This document shows positions 41,045 to 51,649 of a stretch of 64,000 nucleotides of DNA, piece after piece (position 1 is the first letter of the stretch; every line of letters begins with the position of its first letter). The translations under genes were made by a program, and so were the position numbers. The DNA is taken from positions 186,001-250,000 of the forward strand of contig NC_048557.2 in NCBI RefSeq assembly GCF_902806685.2, given 5' to 3'. Source of the DNA: Maniola hyperantus. Taxonomy: Eukaryota > Arthropoda > Insecta > Lepidoptera > Nymphalidae. Under the pieces are notes generated by a model that saw only the letters and a program-made list of their open reading frames with translations, was not told the origin of the DNA and made no database searches.

Positions 41045-41904
41045 TTTTTCTCAATCGCCAATTTATCCCGAACGACAAAAATGAAAATACACCTACACCA
41101 GATGGGATGATGGATTGCGGAAGATTGCTACTCTAGGTATTATATTGCGATATCACCCTGCACATACCAGGCTTATTCTAGTGACGCAAACATTGAGATT
41201 TCTTCCCAATTTTGCGAGATCGCTGCAGAGGTATTTACTTAATGGCTACATGGATGTAGTTGTTCTAGTATTGGGGACCTCGGCCGCTGCCAGTTTTGGA
41301 ATTACAAATCTAAATTGGCTCAAATCCGATACGATTGTTGCATATTATACTTAGTAGGTACTACAACTACTAAGTATACCGTTGAATGAAATACTGGTCA
41401 AGTGCGTGACATGTATAAGGTATAAGTATAATAGTAGATATAAGTCTAATAATAATCTGTGAACTATAGAACTACATAGAAGCGCGCGCACTCCGAAATT
41501 AATTCCGCACACCGATTTAATTGATTAAATTCAACGGATTTTAAAACGCATCTCAAATCGCCGCACCGCAGTGCGCGCTTTCTCTAACGCTTTTTCTAAA
41601 AAAAAGAGTCATTCTTCAAAACACATGACTAAAAACAGAGGGCGCTAGCAGGATAGAGGAAAAGCCTTCGAGAACTTACCAAAATAATACATAGAGCAGG
41701 TCTGTTGTCATAAAATGCGTATTAATGATTGTTTTAGTGCCGGCCGTAAACCGACAGTGGCACGTGAAGGGCACGGCGCACGTGGGCACGGCGCATGTGG
41801 GCAGGGTGGGCAGCACACCATTTTGATTGAATTGCCATTTTATTTGCTTCTACAGCCGTCTTCCTTGTGCCAAAACACGCATCATACAGTCACAGTATAA
41901 GGAA
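41045..41904. other. unclassified, with a GC-rich patch
   Basis: 41757-41805 has repeats of the form GGGCACGGCGCAYGT. A 79-codon frame at 41115-41354 has no domain. Confidence 0.4.
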
Positions 41905-42082
41905 TGACACAGTAGTCCGACGCCTTTGATCTCGTGGTAATGGCTAGTTACCACCCTACTGGCAAAGCCGTGCCGCCAAGCGACTTCCTGCTACTTGTTT
42001 GATGTTATCTGTCCACTCAGTGGGGGATCGGGAACCCGGACCCCTTGAATAGAAGGCCAGCGTCCTAACCACTAGGATATTG
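41905..42082. mobile_element. SINE3 body (plus) and tRNA-like head (minus)
   Basis: 41945-41995 matches the SINE3 body (GTTACCACCCTACTGGCAAA, GCCGCCAAGCGACTTCC). 42010-42082 is the complement of a head with GTCCGGGTTCCCGATCCCCC and GGCAATATCCTAGTGGTTAG. Confidence 0.6.
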
Positions 42083-42084
42083 CC

Positions 42085-43124
42085 GCTTTTGACATTTATT
42101 TATTGGTGGTAAATATTTTCATTCTGTTGTTTTCACTTAAGTGCCTTCCACAATCTGGATTTTTCTCAAGATTTCATAAGTTCGTGAGTCGTAAATTGTT
42201 TACAGCTCGCAGTGTGAGAGATTCCACGGTTAGTGGCGCGTGAAGGGGAAAATAATATAATCTGCGAGATTCCACGCTTTTACTGAGCGAACTAGATTAC
42301 GGAACCACTTTGCTTGAAACGCTGTAAACCTCGCGAGGGAGTGTGACACACATTGACGACTTTGTGCTAAGCTTTAACGGCTTTAACATAATTCTTTATC
42401 TCTCTTGCTTTGCTTTTTGTAGCCTTTGGGCAATTTTTGTTCCAATTAAATTTCTTTATTTTGCAGAAAAAAATTAATTTACATAAGGTCTTACAAAGTT
42501 AAATTGTAGATATGTTTCGCCCAGCAGAGGGCATGCAAAAGTTACAAGTACCAAACATTAAAGAGTGCATTAAAAATAATAAAAGGTTGGCGTAATTGCT
42601 ACCTGAAAGATGTAAAAACGTTGACAAAACCCTATATTATGAAGAGATACAAGTATTATAGAAAAAATAAATTGCTAATTTTTAGACACTTCTTGGCTAT
42701 AAAAAAATATTTATGACTCACATTGCATTTACTTCATACAAAATCCGTTCTCAGAATGTGGGTAAATACCGTAGGTATAGTTATGTAAGCCTTGGTCAAT
42801 GAACACGGTACACCGCCAATGTATTGAAACTATTCTATATTATTTACGTCTCTGCATCATCTAAAGATTCTTATATGGCTAGAAAATTGTAGTGAGAGCT
42901 TATCTGATCCGTTCTATACGAATATAATATTTTAAAGACCGTTGATATATGAAAACACTAAGATACGCTCCAAACGCAAAAATTTACGATCAAGTTAATA
43001 TACCAGATGATTGGCGATTTTGTCAATGATGGTAGATTTCCGATTTTCTTCCGGTATCTCTACCGTCTCTAGCAAGAAACGGACGTATTAGCTCCGATTT
43101 TATATATTTTTTATAGTGTTTTAC
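42085..43124. other. unclassified
   Basis: 42180-42320 contains partly mirrored GAGATTCCACG words. Otherwise nothing recognised. Confidence 0.4.
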
Positions 43125-43390
43125 CTACACTTCAAGGAAATTTCTAAATAATTTTAAATACATATTATCAAAAATTCGGACCGGCAGGAATCGAACCCGC
43201 GTCGATAGCTGCAAAGTGTCGCCGCTAGATGGCATTAACAGTCGCTTCAGTACTGAGTGAACATACATATCACAAATTTCGTCACTGGCAGCAAGCAAAC
43301 CGTAGCTTAGTGGTTAGAGAGTCGGGCGCGACCCCAGGGTTCGATTCCTGCCGGTCCACAATTTTTGATATGTATTTAAAATTGAGGAAA
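43125..43390. mobile_element. two tRNA-derived SINE heads in inverted orientation
   Basis: Minus head: the complement of GGGTTCGATTCCTGCCGGTC at 43178-43198, with flank TACATATTATCAAAAATT. Plus head: GTAGCTTAGTGGTTAGAGAG (A box) and AGGGTTCGATTCCTGCCGGT (B box), then CACAATTTTTGATATGTATT. The two form an imperfect palindrome of about 265 bp. Confidence 0.75.
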
Positions 43391-43795
43391 CTTCTCGATG
43401 TAAAACTGTATCTTACATTTTAGGTCACAGTATGTCAATGTGAAAACCTCAATTTCTCTCATACACCATTCAATATCCGTTTCGGGAGATCAGAGCTCTT
43501 CATCTGCCTTATGATCGTGAGGCTGATAGCGCTTTTGAAGTTTTGCATATTTTCGCGGCTTCATGTTCTTTTTGAGAATTAAAAATTAAAAACCTAACCT
43601 AACCTAACACTTTACCAACTTAGTAGATATGTGATTAATATGCGCTATCATTAACAAAGTTTTAATTAATAATTTTATTTTAATTAGTTATTGGATAGGC
43701 TAATGAATATGCGCGCTCGATCAGTGTGTACATTTATGAACAAACAGAAGTTTGTGTGTTTAGGATATTAGGCAGTAACAACAGATCGATCAGCG
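43391..43795. other. unclassified
   Basis: Includes (CCTAA)3 at 43593-43607, the insect telomere unit but too short to mean much. Confidence 0.4.
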
Positions 43796-43797
43796 GC

Positions 43798-43850
43798 CGG
43801 TGCGGCGGGCGGTGCGGCGGGCGGTGCGGCGGGCGGTGCGGCGGGCCCCG
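43798..43850 (+). repeat. 12-bp tandem repeat (GCGGCGGGCGGT)n
   Basis: Four units, GC-only except T. Confidence 0.95.
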
Positions 43851-43959
43851 TGATCCGCACCCAAAAACGTTTACTTAACCTGTTACCTAATATTGTAATA
43901 CCCTAATCCTAATGTTTGTTCACGGCTTAGGCCAATCATTCCAATCATTTTACTTCATA

Positions 43960-44180
43960 CTAGCTTATGCTCGCGACTTCGTTCGCGTGGACTACACAAA
44001 TTTCTAACCCCTATTTCACCCCCTTAGGGGTTGAATTTTCAAAAATCCTTTCTTAGCGGATGCCTACGTCGTAATAGCTATCAGCATGCCAAATTTCAGC
44101 CCGATCCGTCCGGTAGTTTGAGCTGTGCTTGATAGATCAGTCAGTGAGTCAGTCAACTTTTCCTTTTATATATATATAGA
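43960..44180 (-). mobile_element. Hel-B Helitron, complete
   Basis: Minus strand: TCTATATATATATAAAAGGA ... GCATAAGCTAG, then T. Its 5' end abuts the Hel-A copy with no spacer. Confidence 0.9.
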
Positions 44181-44385
44181 CTAGCTGATGCCCGCAACTT
44201 CGTCCGCGTGGAATTAGGTTTTTTTTAAAAATCCCGTGGGAACTCTTTGATTTTCCGGGATAAAAAGTAGCCTATGTCACTTTTCAGATAGGTACCCTTG
44301 CAAAAAATCACGTCAATCGTCGCGACGTAATTGAAGGACAAACCAACAAACAAACACACTTTCGCATTTATAATAAGGGTACTGA
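44181..44385 (-). mobile_element. Hel-A Helitron, complete, joined to Hel-B
   Basis: Minus strand: TCAGTACCCTTATTATAAAT ... GCATCAGCTAG. The next base on that strand is the first T of Hel-B. Confidence 0.9.
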
Positions 44386-44399
44386 TTATAGTTTATTAA

Positions 44400-44583
44400 T
44401 CTTTGCAGCATTCTTTATAGAAGAATTCGGACCTCGCACCGGAAAGCGCAGTCGTCGCCCGCCATTATAGACGGACAGACGGACGACATCGGGCAAGTCG
44501 CAGGGAGTCGCTGGATTCAGAGACAAGAGACCTATGTCCAGCAGTGGACATGTATCGGTTGCTGATGATGATGATGATGAACG
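44400..44583 (+). mobile_element. RTE 3' end with (TGA)n tail
   Basis: CGGACCTCGCACCGGAAAGC ... GTCCAGCAGTGGACATGTAT ... GATGATGATGATGATGA. Confidence 0.85.
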
Positions 44584-44707
44584 CTCGTGCAACAAAATCG
44601 ATAGTGTGTAGCGCTGGCGAAACCGCTGTTTGCTTCAAAGGGGTTTGTTAATGCTGAACATTATAATAGCCCGGGGCCGACCTCCATATTGGAAATAAAA
44701 TGCGGAA

Positions 44708-44919
44708 TCTAAATATATAAAAGGAAAAGGTGACTGACTGATCTATCAACGCACAGCTCAAAGTACTGGACGGATCGGGCTGAAATTTGGCATACAGATA
44801 GCTACTATGACTTAGGCATCCGCTAAGAAAGGATTTTTGAAAATTCAATCCCTAAGGGGGTGAAATAGGAGTTTGAAATTTGTGTAGTCCACGCGGACGA
44901 AGTCGCGAGCATTAGCTAG
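44708..44919 (+). mobile_element. Hel-B Helitron, complete
   Basis: Starts TCTAAATATATAAAAGGAAA after A and ends GCATTAGCTAG followed by T. Confidence 0.9.
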
Positions 44920-45187
44920 TAATAAATATGTATTTTACATGCTTTGTTCATCTTCGCCTCTAACTTAGTGAATAACTTTATATTCGTTATTTTAGAATCA
45001 ATTTTTAATTTAAAATGAACAAATGATTTTATTTCTATTTTGTTTATTTGAAAGTAATCAACAGAATACCTACATAAGTACATGATTACTATTTAAATCT
45101 AAATCTACTTTATACAGAGGGCCACAAATACTTAAAATTATAATGAAACCTATTTTAACAGAATAGACTTAGAATAAATGTTAGTAT
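44920..45187. other. unclassified A+T-rich
   Basis: Nothing recognised. Confidence 0.4.
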
Positions 45188-45900
45188 GGTAAAGGATTGT
45201 CAATTTTCCTAGGACGGAATGTTCCCACTAGTATTTCAAACCCCCGACAAACCACTAGTATGTCAATGCCCCGCCTACGACGCGGCATTGACTCTGAGTG
45301 GCCTACTTCCGAAACGATCGTTGACCTTTAGCGTCAGTCAGATGTTTTATTTGCAATATATCGTGAAGTTTTACAAAATGTAGGTTTTTTTTTCCGCGTT
45401 TTTTCGCTTTTTTTTTGTGGTATCATATCACTGATCATCAGTACTATCACCCAGTGGCGTGCACAGGAGTTCAAGCCAGGGTATGCATTTAGGTATGAAC
45501 TTATTTTACGGCAGCAAGTAAAAAGTAAGCATTGATTTCTTACAATGAGGGTAAGCAGTGCGTTTATGCCTCTAAGAGCTGCACGCCACTGCTATCACCT
45601 GTCTTCGTTTTTACCAGCGTTCTGGTTACACCCTGTATATTTCGCGTATATCTGTCTTCTCTCTCTTCTGTGTAGTTCTAAGAAACTTATTATCTTCGAA
45701 TAGTATGCTAAGAAGTTAGAAAGTTGTAACAAGTTTTAGTTTTCCAATCCCCGAACACGCTCGGCCTAGATACGTTTTACGTTTCAACTGACGAGATTAA
45801 AACATTACTAACTTATTATAACTCTAGGTCTGATTCTAGATCGGTTAGAAATTCTAGTGGGAACATATTTTCGTCCTTGGAAAATTGACAATCCTTTACC
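45188..45900. mobile_element. composite TIR element (about 55-bp TIRs) containing X-family sequence
   Basis: The left end GGTAAAGGATTGTCAATTTT ... GTTCCCACTAGTATTTC (45188-45242) is mirrored at 45850-45900. Inside, about 45250-45640 matches the 3' two thirds of X at 61670-62039 (CGCCTACGACGCGGCATTGA; CAGCGTTCTGGTTACACCCT). No target duplication was found. Confidence 0.8.
45452..45591. mobile_element. 140-bp hAT-type MITE with exact 8-bp target duplication
   Basis: TIRs CAGTGGCGTGCA and TGCACGCCACTG are perfect over 12 bp. CTATCACC occurs directly on both sides (45444-45451 and 45592-45599). The X copy at 61670-62039 has this site once, uninterrupted (ACTATCACCTGTC). Confidence 0.93.
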
Positions 45901-45914
45901 CGAACTTATATTTT

Positions 45915-46110
45915 AAGAGCGGTGATAGCCTAGTGGTTAAGTGGTGGGAGGGCTTTGCCGGTAGAGTGGTGCCTAGCCACGGCCGAAGCCTCTTACTAGA
46001 CCAAATCAGAGACAATTTAGAAATTATTAATTCCCAAATTGCCCTTTCCGGGAATCGAACTCGTGACCACAGCGTTCACCACTGCGTCAGGAGGTTCTTA
46101 AAAAACCGGG
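45915..46110. mobile_element. SINE1 head (plus) joined to SINE3 (minus)
   Basis: 45915-45941: GCGGTGATAGCCTAGTGGTT. 45942-46103 is the complement of SINE3, including its B box (GGGAATCGAACTCGTGACC) and body (GGCCGAAGCCTCTTACTAG). Confidence 0.7.
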
Positions 46111-46404
46111 ATGGATCAGCTAGCTATGAATATACTAATGGACGCGATGCACGAAACGATAAGGCAGTTGTTGGAAAAGCGAGTGAAAATCAACAAGTGC
46201 GTAAATGAAGGCGTTAGAGAACGATTGCCCTTTGACTAGGAAATTGTACGTCAGGCAACTTTGTACCCGTTCAGAATTTTAATTGGGACTTTCTTTCCTT
46301 CTACGAAGCGGTACTTTTTATGTTCTTTTGTTCGGTTTAAATAGCTAAGGATTGAATTTTCAACCGACGGAAAAAAGGAGGTTCTCAAATAGAAGCTTTT
46401 TTAA
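46111..46404. other. unclassified
   Basis: A Helitron-like end GGGATGGATCAGCTAG is at 46108-46123. The rest is unmatched. Confidence 0.4.
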
Positions 46405-46645
46405 TAATAAAAATAGCGAGAAAACGTGCAGGCAGGTCACCTGATGTTAAGTGATTACCACCGCCCATGAACATTTGCAGCACCAGAGGAACCACCAATG
46501 CGTTGCCGGCCTTTCAGGAAGTTGTTGGTCCGCCGCTTGAATAACCCCATGTTGTAATCTAATGGGAACACCGCCGAAGCGAGTTGATTCCACAGTTTGC
46601 ATGTGCGTGTAAAAAGGATCTGGCACAACTAGATTTATGTTTTTG
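46405..46645 (-). mobile_element. LINE 3' end encoding the polymerase C-terminus
   Basis: About 57 open codons from 46625 to TAA at 46455-46457: LFTRTCKLWNQLASAVFP, then NMGLFKRRTNNFLKGRQ. It is better preserved than the copy at 38640. Confidence 0.8.
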
Positions 46646-47029
46646 ATAGATAAAATATATAAGATCATCATATCATAATGACTTTCACGAGCGTTTTGGA
46701 GGATTCAGATGGGAATACAATATGAAAAGGCGTTCCAATGAATAACGAAAATTCTTTTCCCTCATTAAAATTGTATTTTTATTATTATCTCATTAATGAT
46801 ATAAGCATTTTTATCGCCAATAACAAGCACAGCGCTGGAAAATGCAAGCCGACGACCGACCGACCGACCGACTTGGTAGTTTTAATTATTTATTAATTGG
46901 AGTGGAAACGCTGCCTTGGTCAGGTTTTCAGAAAATAACAGTATTTATGATCATTGAGTTTCCTTTCATCTTTTGGTACTCTCCATATTTTTACAGTTGA
47001 AAGACTTTTTTATGCCTACCAATTAATTA
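46646..47029. other. unclassified
   Basis: A (GACC)n microsatellite lies at 46854-46872. Confidence 0.4.
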
Positions 47030-47290
47030 CGGGTTGCGAAGCTGAAGTGGCAATGGGCAGGGCACATAGTTCGTACAACCGATAGACGTTGGGGTCCCAA
47101 GGTGCTGGAATGGCGACCTCGCGTCGGAAGACGCAGTGTTGGAAGACCCCCCACTAGATGGACCGACAACATCAGACGAGTCGCAGGGAGCCGCTGGATT
47201 CAGGCGGCGCAAGACCGTGGCGTGTGGAAGTCCCAACAAGAGACCTACGTCCAGCAGTGGACGTCTATCGGTTGATGATGATGATGAATT
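47030..47290 (+). mobile_element. RTE LINE 3' end with tail
   Basis: Encodes KLKWQWAGHIVRTTDRRWGP, then VLEWRPRVGRRSVGRPPTRW, in frame almost to the end, then GGTTGATGATGATGATGA. The 50283 copy is its mirror and equally well preserved. Confidence 0.9.
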
Positions 47291-47394
47291 AATTATTTAT
47301 TTTCTTATCAATTTAAATACCCATAGTTCAATTTACTATAATAATTATTTCGTCGTATCTTGTTCAACGCAACAGGGGAAACGACAAAGTATAA

Positions 47395-47630
47395 AATACC
47401 GGCCAGGTGCGAATTGGACTACCACATGTAGGGTTCCGTACTCGTATAAGAACTTTTTATTTTTTTCATTTGTATGGCAGCCATTTTGAAATTCTTGTTG
47501 TTTGCTGTCAAAACGGCAATTTCAACTCGTGTTTACGAGATACAGCCCGCTGACAGACAGACGGATGGGATGACGTACAGCGGATGCTTAGTAAGGGTCC
47601 CGTTGGCACTCTTCGGGTAGGTACAGTCAG
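47395..47630 (+). repeat. Rep-C copy, subfamily C2
   Basis: TACCGGCCAGGTGCGAATTG ... ATGGCAGCCATTTTG ... TACAGCCCGCTGACAGACAG. Confidence 0.75.
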
Positions 47631-47754
47631 CAACAAAGCTAGGTCCACGTGTCCATAGTCGCTTGTACTGGCGGGTGCAAACCTAGCTTTCTTGCTAACC
47701 CTACATAACGAGAATGTTAAAAATTGTTGTCTTGTACGCTGGCACGGAACCATT

Positions 47755-47779
47755 CATGTGCGAGTTCGACTCGCACATG
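47755..47779. other. short perfect hairpin
   Basis: CATGTGCGAGT, loop TCG, ACTCGCACATG. It contains the Rep-C start word in both orientations, so it may be a head-to-head junction of two Rep-C scraps. Confidence 0.85.
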
Positions 47780-48254
47780 TACGGACAGCCAGGATTGCAA
47801 ACAGATAGATAGTGACGTAACTTTAAAGGTGCCTACCTTGTTTCACTGCGGAACCCTAGAAACAGAATAAATTCAGCTTTACTCTCACATTCATTATTTT
47901 AATGTATAATCCATTTTTGTATTATGAATAAAAGAGAAATACTATTCATTCAAACTCTTTGCCGTTTACAGTTTTTTGTCATTTAATTTTATTTAAAACG
48001 TAGTATAAAGAAAAGAAAAGGACTGAGCGTCTGTGTGTTGATTAAAATATCTAGTTGGTAAGCAATAATATACTTAGTTAATGGAACCATAGTACTTGGC
48101 TGATGGCGTAAACGACAAATGTTATTCAATTTTTTAACAAAAATAAATAAAAATCATGTTTGTTTAAAATTATTCTCTTTAACAATGAACTCTAGCCCCA
48201 TAATATTATACTGCTATACAAAACATCACATCATTTTATTACTACAGTCCACGA
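47780..48254. other. unclassified A+T-rich
   Basis: Nothing recognised. Confidence 0.4.
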
Positions 48255-48360
48255 TCCTATTCCTATTAAAGGGATTCCGAACAAGTCCGCAGATACATCC
48301 GACTATTCGAAAGTACTTGTAAAAGTCTATTAGAATAAAAAAGATTTTTAGTTATTTATT
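48255..48360 (+). mobile_element. T1 tail, decayed
   Basis: GGGATTCCGAACAAGTCCGC, then AAAGTACTTGTAAAAGTCTA and an A+T-rich end. Confidence 0.5.
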
Positions 48361-48547
48361 TATTTATTATTTATTTATTCTTATAATAATTATTATAACA
48401 CAGACATAGTGGCGTGCGTCAGTGCACATAATCCTGTTCTACATACGCGTTCATTACTTAATGCACGACGCATTACTCATTAACATGGAAAGTTAAACAT
48501 AGTTGAAACACGGGTAGTTCTTACTTCCTCGTTCACTCACGGGGAAA

Positions 48548-49049
48548 CATTTTTAGGGTTCCGTAGCCAAATGGCAAAAAATGGAACCCTTATAGATTCG
48601 TCATGTCTGTCTGTCTGTCCGTCCGTATGTCACAGCCACATTTTTCCGAAACTATAAGAGCTATACTGTTGAAACTTGGTAAGTAGATGTATTGTGTGAA
48701 CCGCATTAAGATTTTAACACAAAAATAGAAAAATAACAATAAATTTTGGGGGTCATTGAACTTCATACTTAGAACTGAAACTCAAATTTTTTTTTCATTA
48801 AACATGGATAGGCCTTCAAAAATGATATTGAGGTTTCTAATATAATTTTTTTCTAAACTGAATAGTTTGCGAGAGAGACTTCCAAAGTGGTAAAATGTGT
48901 CCCCCCCCCCCCTGTAACTTCTAAAATAAGAGAATGATAAAACTAAAAAAATATATTATGATGTACCTACATTACAAAATGTCGATAAAATACGATTGTA
49001 GTACGGAATCCTCGTTGCGCGAGCCTGACTCGCACTTGGCCGCTTTTTG
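48548..49049 (-). repeat. Rep-C copy, subfamily C3, with a 12-base C run
   Basis: Outer ends are standard (AGGGTTCCGTAGCC; GACTCGCACTTGGCCG). The centre differs from other copies and holds 12 Cs at 48901-48912. Confidence 0.75.
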
Positions 49050-49243
49050 TGATTTAAAGGTTTACAATTACAAGCCTTTCCACATTGAATTATATATTAC
49101 TTCGTATGGACAGGGTTATTGAACAAACAAAATGGCACCGACTCATTGGTGCGTATATGTAGTATATTACATTCCAGGCCTGAAATAAAGCGATCCGAGT
49201 ACTATTGGAAGGCCGAGGCGAAACCGAGGACTTCTGAAGTGAT

Positions 49244-49460
49244 TGTGAACCCTTATTATAAATGCAAAAGTGTGTTTGTTTGTTGGTTTGTCCTTCAATC
49301 ACGTCGCAAAGGTGCAATTGATTGACGTGATTTTTTGCATGGGTTTTTTTGCATAGATAAAGACCTGGAGTCACATTCTTTTTATCCTGGAAAATAAAAG
49401 AATTCCCACGGGATTAAAATAACGTAATTCGACGCGGACAATGTCACGGGCATCAGCTAG
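49244..49460 (+). mobile_element. Hel-A Helitron
   Basis: CCCTTATTATAAATGCAAAA ... GGGCATCAGCTAG followed by T. The first bases (TGAA in place of TCAG) are altered. Confidence 0.8.
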
Positions 49461-49526
49461 TTTTTTTTATATTTTCTTCGGAATAGTGTTAGAAACAACT
49501 TAATGCATTGTCAGAGAGTGTCGGGG

Positions 49527-49596
49527 GAGCCCCCCGAGCCCCCCGAGCCCCCCGAGCCCCCCGAGCCCCCCGAGCCCCCCGAGCCCCCCGAGCCCC
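49527..49596 (+). repeat. 9-bp tandem repeat (GAGCCCCCC)n
   Basis: Seven full units and part of an eighth. Confidence 0.95.
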
Positions 49597-49599
49597 GCC

Positions 49600-50234
49600 A
49601 GACGCCCTAAGCCTTCGATAAATAGTTAAAGTTTAAGGGTGTCTGGCATTCACAAATTGTACATATCTTCTGCTTAGTTGACTAGTCTAATATTAGTTTG
49701 GGATGAGTAAAGAACATTATACCTAATAGGATGAGACGACATAGGATGAATACGGAACAACCCAAATTGGCTCTGTGGTTGAAAATCGGTAGGTACACAG
49801 TGTATGGAAGGAACATTTTTTCGCATGTAATATTAAAACCCACGCTTTCAGCAGATAACCGATATTGCTGACCCCGATTCTATTATATACAGTATTTTTA
49901 TTAAAATTCTAAAACCTTCCAGTCATAGCCAATCAAAGTTGACCGCCAATAAATACCTTGGCGCGTATATTTTGTGGGCGCCATGATTAATCTTGTTTGA
50001 AAAATGACCTGCGAGAATGCAGGGATACATTGATAAATAGATTTTTTCTTGTCAGCAACTCGTTCCGAGTTCCGACGTAGGCTTAAAGTCTGTTCGCTTA
50101 GATACGGTTGCCTCTGTCTTTATTATATTTTAATCTATTCGTATTCTATTACAATAATTGATCTTATCTTAGTATATATGATCTTAAAGCGGACACGGGC
50201 ACTCGCGTACACGCTCGCTAGCATACACATAGCA
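49600..50234. other. unclassified
   Basis: Nothing recognised. Confidence 0.4.
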
Positions 50235-50282
50235 ACTCACACATACATACATACACACACACACTTACTCAAACACACAATC
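50235..50282 (+). repeat. microsatellite (CATA/CA)n
   Basis: Runs of CATA and CA dinucleotides leading into the RTE tail. Confidence 0.85.
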
Positions 50283-50550
50283 TTTGTCATCATCATCATC
50301 ATCATCATCATCATCAACCAATAGACGTCCACTGCTGGACATAGGTCTCTTGTAGGGACTTCCACACGCCACGGTCTTGCGCCGCCTGGATCCAGCGGCT
50401 CCCTGCGAGTCGTCTGATGTCGTCCGTACCTAGTGGGGGGTCTTCTAACGCTGCGTCTTCCGGTGCGAGGTCGCCATTCCAGCACCTTGGGACCCCAACG
50501 TCTATCGGTTGTACGAACTATGTGCCCTGCCCATTGCCACTTCAGCTTTC
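50283..50550 (-). mobile_element. RTE LINE 3' end, well preserved
   Basis: Begins with the complement of the (TGA)n tail (CATCATCATCATCATC), then GTCCACTGCTGGACATAGGT, and ends in the word CCCATTGCCACTTCAGCTTT. Confidence 0.9.
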
Positions 50551-50744
50551 TACAATCTTTGTATTTGTTATTAATTAATTTTAAGTAAAACAGAGTAAAA
50601 CCACTATGTAAGGGAAGGCACTGGCCCTAAGATACGGGATCTCCTAGTTTAGGGGTCAGGACTCCATTTAAGTCACATGTAAAAAAAATTAGTAATAAAT
50701 AAATAAATATTCATTCATTCATTCAATAATTACAGCTATTTACG
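50551..50744. other. unclassified
   Basis: Looks like a LINE or SINE 3' tail ending in (AATA)n and CATTCATTCATTC, but no partner copy was found. Confidence 0.35.
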
Positions 50745-50862
50745 TGCTCGCCCGCGCCGAGTTAGCGTAAGGGCTGTGCGGGCGTGCGCGCGTGCGGGCG
50801 TGCGGGCGTGCGGGGCTTTCCCTCCCCGATTGCAATCTCGACCTGTCGCGTACTTTTAGTAT
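50745..50862. mobile_element. GACAGGTCGAGAT-family MITE, right end, GC-rich centre
   Basis: Right arm CCCTCCCCGATTGCAATCTC then GACCTGTCGCGTAC. The left arm is lost. The centre is a (GTGCGGGC)-type run. Confidence 0.6.
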
Positions 50863-50874
50863 CTATGTATCTAC

Positions 50875-50907
50875 ATTGCACCAATGCGAAGCCGGGGCCG
50901 GTCGCTA
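50875..50907 (+). mobile_element. Hel-D 3' end
   Basis: GCGAAGCCGGGGCCGGTCGCTAG followed by T. Confidence 0.6.
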
Positions 50908-50909
50908 GT

Positions 50910-51464
50910 ATAATATGATAATGTCTTAGCCGTGTTAGTTTGTTCGGGCTTAAATTCTGTTGGAATAAAACGTAAAAATATCAATCAATTCCAAAAAAAA
51001 CATAACATAAATAAAACAAACTAAATAGAAATGAACAATCGAATTACAATTACCATAGAAAAAGGATTACTAGATACGTACGGAGCCTATTTGAATGAAA
51101 ACCGTGGCTTTTTTTTTTTTTTTTTTTATTAGTCCACAAAACTGACTACAATTATTGTAAGTCTTTTAAAATATTTTCCGTCGGCGATCGTAAAATATAA
51201 ATTTATTTCGCGTATTTGTTATTGAACAAGGCTTTATCGGGCACGTATTCATGAGGGCCGGATTTAATCGGTTACATTTTGATTATAAATTGTTATGATA
51301 GCCGATTCGATATATATTTTTGACAATCTTTGCCCTAGAGGCTGGGATATTTTATCTCTAGAAATAAATAAGCTGAAACTTGTTTTTAGTTTGAAACTGT
51401 AGGTAAACGTATTAATATCTCAATCCAAGTCAAGGATCAAGACCCGTGAAGGGAATTAAAACCT
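50910..51464. other. unclassified, with a poly-T run
   Basis: An uninterrupted T run is at 51109-51127; the rest is A+T-rich. Confidence 0.45.
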
Positions 51465-51645
51465 ATATAAGGTACTTCCCGTTGACCTACAATCATGGTA
51501 GCGATGTCTTGTAGCAGCACAATATGTAAAAGAAAAAATTTGAAAAAAAATTATGGGTACATAACAAAAAAATTGAAAAGCTATAGTTCTTATACGCATA
51601 TACGGATCCCTTTGTTGTAAGTACGACTCGCGCTTGACCGGTTTT
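51465..51645 (-). repeat. Rep-C scraps
   Basis: GGTACTTCCCGTTGACCTAC and GTACGACTCGCGCTTGACCG lie in the right order, with the middle lost. Confidence 0.6.
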
Positions 51646-51649
51646 TACC

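Noticed and set aside
43295..43365. tRNA gene
   Set aside because: A good B box, but the acceptor stem is not paired and an inverted SINE partner sits next to it.
43593..43607. Interstitial telomere repeat (CCTAA)3
   Set aside because: Only three units; expected by chance in a window of this size.
50283..50320. CRISPR-like short repeat array
   Set aside because: (CAT)n microsatellite that forms the tail of an RTE element.
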